Shown piece by piece: positions 6,423 through 9,452 of a DNA stretch of 9,452 nucleotides. Position numbers and translations under genes: made by a program. Below the pieces are notes generated by a model. That model did not search any database, was not told where the DNA came from, and worked only from the letters and a program-made list of their open reading frames with translations. Positions within the stretch are counted from its first letter, which is position 1, and each line of letters begins with the position of its first letter. The stretch covers positions 1 through 9,452 of the forward strand of contig JBKBXU010000177.1 of assembly GCA_046313675.1 (NCBI GenBank), read 5' to 3'. Source of the stretch: JBKBXU01 sp046313675 (lineage in GTDB: Bacteria; Bacteroidota; Bacteroidia; Cytophagales; Cytophagaceae).

Positions 6423-6546
6423 ATGTTTGATTTTGAAAAACTCGTGGCCCTACCAAAAGGCCAAGGCTTTTAATTCTCAGGTCAACCACTTTTATCTCCA
6501 ATGTAAGAGCCTCAGACTTTCTTCTGATAACAAAATAATACCTTAA
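6423..6546 (+). pseudogene. Frameshifted N-terminal remnant resembling a 23S rRNA-intervening-sequence (four-helix bundle) protein
   Basis: An ATG at 6423 opens MFDFEKLVALPKGQGF and stops at 6473. If the frame is shifted by one base near 6447-6450, the DNA reads on as YQKAKAFNSQVNHFYLQ, then CKSLRLSSDNKIIP and stop at 6546. Joined, MFDFEKLV(x)YQKAKAFN is the kind of N-terminus I know from the roughly 120-residue S23/IVP four-helix bundle proteins of Bacteroidetes (MFDFEKLxVYQKAxxF-like). One extra base in GTGGCCCTAC explains the break. The helices and the usual Arg/Ala-rich middle motifs are missing, so only about the first third remains and the gene is not functional. Family recognition is from memory; the alternative is chance similarity in non-coding DNA. 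Confidence 0.5.
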
Positions 6547-6573
6547 CTGTTAGAAAGGAAAGATTTACATAGC

Positions 6574-6813
6574 ATGAAAGTATTGAAATTTAAAACCGAT
6601 ATAGATTCAAAAAGAGCCCTGGCCGGCCTTATGCCTTTATTGGATCGGGAAGAAATGATCAGTAAATGGAAACTTGATGTCGATAGTCCGGAACATATTC
6701 TGAATGTTTCCGGAGATGAAATTACCCCAGAAATGGTGATAAAGATTGTCCGTGAATCCGGTTATGAAGCAGAGCTACTGCAGGTTATTGCTGTGGGTGG
6801 ACACGATTTATAG
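6574..6813 (+). CDS. Small HMA-fold-like protein lacking the CxxC metal-binding motif
   Basis: A 79-residue cytoplasmic protein. The order strand (MKVLKFKTDI), helix (SKRALAGLMPLLDREE), strand (SKWKLDVDSP), strand (HILNVSGDEI), helix (TPEMVIKIVRESGY) and EAELLQVI is the beta-alpha-beta-beta-alpha-beta pattern of heavy-metal-associated domains. Close relatives in Bacteroidetes start KFKTNINCxGC; here the two cysteine positions correspond to Ser12 and Ala15, so copper or zinc binding through CxxC is not possible. Its role may be non-metal, for example protein-protein contact, or unknown. A purine-rich GAAAGGAAAG lies about 11 bases before the ATG and may help initiation. No partner gene such as a P-type ATPase is nearby. 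It is probably a single-gene unit. Confidence 0.75.
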   Translation: MKVLKFKTDIDSKRALAGLMPLLDREEMISKWKLDVDSPEHILNVSGDEITPEMVIKIVRESGYEAELLQVIAVGGHDL

Positions 6814-6844
6814 ACAGGAGTAGTGAATATAGCTTGTCAATTAT

Positions 6845-6880
6845 TGGTATGTAACACCCTGTAGTGAGTATTACATACCA
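6845..6880. repeat. Inverted repeat between the convergent HMA-like and secreted-protein genes
   Basis: TGGTATGTAA (6845-6854) and its exact complement TTACATACCA (6871-6880) flank a 16-base loop that can itself pair CAC with GTG. It sits 31 bases after the HMA-like stop and 48 bases beyond the minus-strand stop. No T run follows on either strand, so it may be a weak terminator or RNA-stabilising hairpin, not a typical intrinsic terminator. Confidence 0.55.
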
Positions 6881-6927
6881 TTGTATATATTAAATTGTCC
6901 TTGAGTCAAGGCTCTATTAATTTGTTG

Positions 6928-7977
6928 TTATCTTGACTTTGGTGTATGCTTAGCCAGGAAGTTTTGAGATGCTTTATTCCAATTGCCTATTAATTTGCTC
7001 CTTTTGTTGTTAAGGTCGTTGTTGGTTGTATTAAAAACGTTTACAGCTTTGTTTAAATCCTCAATGGCTTTGTTGTACTTGGCCACATCTTCCTTAGTTC
7101 TGTCAGAGGCTTTTTTACTTTCAAATGCCTTTTTTAGCTTATGAAATTCTTCATCTTTAATAAAATAATCTGTTATATTTGACATTTTATTGCATTCATC
7201 GCGATGGAACTCAAGCAATTGTTTGCAGGCTATTAACAAGGAATTGTCTGCATTAAAGGCCTGCAATTTTACTATTTTGTCGATGCCTTCCTGCGCATAT
7301 TTCAACAGTGCATTTTTGTTCTGTTCAATGGCATTTATATTCTTTTCATTAATTGCATCAAGCAGGTATAATTCTTGTTTATAGCTTTTAAAAAATATAA
7401 GATATATTTCTCTGTGGTATCTGTTGACCTTTCCGGTCTGCTCCATCTTTTGAGAAAGTTTATCATCAGAACTTTCTATAAGGTTTACATTATGCGATGC
7501 GGCAAACGCTTTTTCAGTTAAGTTTAGATTTTCCTGAGCCTCCTTGATTTTTTCATTGGCTATTTCCTGTGCCAACATATATGCTTCCATGGCATCGTAG
7601 GATTGTTCAGCCACATCCTCCAAATCCATTATTTTGCCATAATCTTCATTAAGGATTATATAAGTCATTTTCAAGTAAGAAACGGCAGAATCTCTTAACG
7701 ATGCATCTTCTCCATAGGGCTTTAAGTTCCTTATGTTTTTTATAGCGTCCTGAATGGTCTGCATCATTTTCTGCCGACGGTTTTCTATTTTTCTGGCACT
7801 TTTATTATGTGCTACAGCACTTGTATAACTAAGAAAGTCCTTTGTTATATCTCTATGATTTTCACTTATTTGTGTCATGTATGCTCCTGCATTGCCTGTT
7901 TGCTGCGCATATCCCTGTTGAAAACAAGTGATAAAAAGGAATATTAGGGTGATTTGGGTAAGTAGCTTTTTCATCAT
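6928..7977 (-). CDS. Secreted alpha-helical protein, possibly LIC11966-like
   Basis: A 349-residue exported protein of unknown function. Residues 1-25 form a signal peptide (basic MMKKLL, core ITLIFLFITCF, probable cleavage after GYA or AQ). The Cys at 18 lacks a good lipobox, so it is probably not a lipoprotein. The rest is almost entirely helical and charged, rich in Lys, Glu, Asn and Ala, with few Gly or Pro and heptad-like stretches (for example AEQSYDAMEAYMLAQEIANE and KAIEDLNKAVNVFNTTNNDL). Length and composition recall the LIC11966 family of surface proteins, but this is a weak memory-based link. Two adjacent ATGs (7977, 7974) could start it. The start is 13 bases after the stop of the S41 protease gene, so the two are very likely one transcript, suggesting that it could be a partner or substrate of the protease. 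Confidence 0.8.
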   Translation of the reverse strand: MMKKLLTQITLIFLFITCFQQGYAQQTGNAGAYMTQISENHRDITKDFLSYTSAVAHNKSARKIENRRQKMMQTIQDAIKNIRNLKPYGEDASLRDSAVSYLKMTYIILNEDYGKIMDLEDVAEQSYDAMEAYMLAQEIANEKIKEAQENLNLTEKAFAASHNVNLIESSDDKLSQKMEQTGKVNRYHREIYLIFFKSYKQELYLLDAINEKNINAIEQNKNALLKYAQEGIDKIVKLQAFNADNSLLIACKQLLEFHRDECNKMSNITDYFIKDEEFHKLKKAFESKKASDRTKEDVAKYNKAIEDLNKAVNVFNTTNNDLNNKRSKLIGNWNKASQNFLAKHTPKSR

Positions 7978-7990
7978 TGATCGGTTTTTA

Positions 7991-9452
7991 TTATTTCATT
8001 TTTATATAATCGCATAAGATATTATAAGATTCTTCCAGAGTTATGTCGGAAAGTAAGCCATCGATCCGATTTTTATTTAAGATTCCCCCATATACATCAA
8101 TCATCATCCTTTCCTGATCGGCAATAAGGTTGGTTATTTTATAAATAGTTGTTTTTTGTGGAGCCGTTTCTACTTCCTGGTAGAAGTTTTTTATGGTGTT
8201 TATTCTTTCAAGATAGCCTGAAATGTAAAGTGGAAAATCCTGGTAGTTTTCTTTGGGGAAATTGCTAGGTTGAAATCCCGGATTGTTTCTTATTCGTTCC
8301 AGGCTGTTTTCGGAAAGCTGTTTTACAGGAAGCGGTGGTAGTTTTTTATAGTATACTTTTTTTGCAACAGAGTCGTTATGAAACGCATTAAAAAGCTTAC
8401 TTTCACCACTTTCTGATAAATATGAATGATCAGGAATCGTGATATCAGGAGTCAGCCCTCTGGCCTGATTACTTGCACCCGTAATTCTGTATAATTTGTA
8501 GACGGTTGTGGAGGCTAAACCATAAGGGGAGGTGAAGTTTGCAAGGTTCGCTGCGTTTGTGTCGAGGGGAATAATGGCTTGCCCTGTTGCTTTTCCGAAA
8601 GTTTGGCTTCCCGTTATAATTGCCCGGTTATAATCCTGAAGTGTAGCAGCAACAAGTTCAGATGCTGAAGCGCTTTCCCCGTTTACCATAACTAATAAAG
8701 GGCCGTCATAAATAGTGCCCCTGTTCATGTCCTTAACCAGTTTCGGTTTTTCATCTCTTTCTTTTAGAATGAAAAGCGGGCCTTCATCTATAAATATTCC
8801 TGCCAGATTCAGGCTTTCTTCCAAAGAACCTCCACCGTTATAGCGCAAATCAAGGATTAGTCCTTCTATCCCTTCTTTTTTGAGCTTTATGATTTCTTTA
8901 GCTACATCATTAGCACAACCCAGACCTGACAAGTTTTCCCATTCTGTATAGAAACCAGGAAGTGAAATGAAGCCAATTTTATGCTCTCCTTCCAGAATAA
9001 AGCTTTTGACTATATTTTCATCGTCCTCCAGCTTTTCTTTAATCAGGGTTACGTTATTTATCAAGCCATTTTTTTTTCTGGTCTTAAAACTAGCCTCCGA
9101 AGAAATGGTGTTTTGTAATAGGTATTCCACCTCTTCCAAATCAGATCCAAGCAGTTCTTCATAAGCTCCGTTTTCCCAGGAAACCTGCATTATTACATCG
9201 CCTTTATGAAGCTCATTGCTTTTCCATGCCGGACCTCCCGGAACAATATTAGCAATGATTATATTTCCGTTATTATCCTCTTCCAGACTGAAGCCAAAGG
9301 AGTCTGTTTCTTTTGAAATATCTGCTCTGAAGCTTTTCCAGACTTCTTTTGACATAAAATGACTGTGGGCATCAAAGCATGTTGTTATGGAATTGAAAAA
9401 TAAAAGGGAAATATAGTCTTCATATCCTCTGGGATGCTTCAGGATTTTATTG
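7991..9452 (-). CDS. PDZ/S41 tail-specific (Prc/Ctp-type) protease, 5' end beyond right edge
   Basis: The frame has no stop up to base 9451, so the gene enters the window from the right; the Met at 9355 is internal. The upstream residues NKILKHPRGYEDYISLLFFN and CFDAHSHFMSKEVWKSF resemble the region before the PDZ domain of tail-specific proteases (D-x-H-x-x-(F/Y)-M/S). Numbering from that Met: PDZ at about 15-105 (FGFSLEEDNNG, VPGGPAWKSNELHKGDVIM); S41 domain at about 125-310 with IGFISLPGFY, ILDLRYNGGGSLEE, NGESASASE and TFGKATGQ. Ser230 and Lys255 form the expected Ser/Lys dyad, with the same 25-residue spacing as E. coli Prc Ser452/Lys477. A helical C-terminal extension (about 320-454) resembles the Prc tail. 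The missing part probably contains the signal peptide, so it would act in the periplasm on protein C-termini. The helical secreted protein gene follows after 13 bases. Confidence 0.92.
   Translation of the reverse strand, partial: NKILKHPRGYEDYISLLFFNSITTCFDAHSHFMSKEVWKSFRADISKETDSFGFSLEEDNNGNIIIANIVPGGPAWKSNELHKGDVIMQVSWENGAYEELLGSDLEEVEYLLQNTISSEASFKTRKKNGLINNVTLIKEKLEDDENIVKSFILEGEHKIGFISLPGFYTEWENLSGLGCANDVAKEIIKLKKEGIEGLILDLRYNGGGSLEESLNLAGIFIDEGPLFILKERDEKPKLVKDMNRGTIYDGPLLVMVNGESASASELVAATLQDYNRAIITGSQTFGKATGQAIIPLDTNAANLANFTSPYGLASTTVYKLYRITGASNQARGLTPDITIPDHSYLSESGESKLFNAFHNDSVAKKVYYKKLPPLPVKQLSENSLERIRNNPGFQPSNFPKENYQDFPLYISGYLERINTIKNFYQEVETAPQKTTIYKITNLIADQERMMIDVYGGILNKNRIDGLLSDITLEESYNILCDYIKMK

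Noticed and set aside
6899..6911. CCTTGAGTCAAGG palindrome beyond the secreted-protein stop codon
   Set aside because: The arms are 6 bases around a single base, so they cannot form an RNA hairpin as such; as a DNA site it is too short to call without other copies.
1..9452. CRISPR array, insertion sequence, toxin-antitoxin or defence system
   Set aside because: No regularly spaced repeats, transposase motifs, terminal inverted repeats or known defence domains are visible on either strand.

Overview
The window looks like an ordinary chromosomal stretch from a Bacteroidetes bacterium, probably of the Cytophagales or a close relative. The evidence is moderately AT-rich DNA, Bacteroidetes-type promoters (TTG, a spacer of about 20, then TAnnTTTG), few Shine-Dalgarno sequences, and proteins typical of that phylum: the TIGR02757 family, a DUF4905-like protein, an NfeD-type ClpP-class protease and a short PRC-barrel protein.

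Layout. At the left edge, the start of an NfeD/ClpP-class membrane serine protease runs leftward out of the window (1-394, minus). Divergent from it, a tight plus-strand operon (425-2845) encodes a DUF4905/PQQ-repeat-like protein, a secreted protein with two LysM domains and a double-psi beta-barrel-like end, and a TIGR02757 protein. After a spacer with a purine-rich direct repeat come yebC (3062-3805) and a small PRC-barrel gene (3947-4252), which is closed by a 16-bp-stem terminator. The next promoter overlaps that terminator and drives a DinB-like four-helix-bundle gene (4346-4945). A bidirectional terminator separates that gene from the convergent gap gene for glyceraldehyde-3-phosphate dehydrogenase (5023-6030, minus).

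The gap promoter diverges from a strong promoter for tRNA-Glu(UUC) (6271-6342). The tRNA is followed by an unusually long, perfect 24-bp hairpin. Between the hairpin and the next gene lies a degraded, frameshifted N-terminal piece that looks like a 23S-rRNA-intervening-sequence (four-helix bundle) protein gene. Next is a 79-residue HMA-fold-like protein that has lost both metal-binding cysteines (6574-6813). The right end is a minus-strand pair: a PDZ/S41 tail-specific-type protease and a secreted helical protein just downstream. The protease reading frame has no stop up to the right edge, so its gene is cut off there and does not start at the internal Met at 9355.

No defence system, CRISPR array, insertion sequence or prophage is visible, and I see no convincing new multi-gene system. 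The observations most worth a second look are the frameshifted remnant beside the tRNA, the cysteine-less HMA protein, the long hairpin after the tRNA, the direct repeat over the gap promoter, and the nested terminator/promoter.
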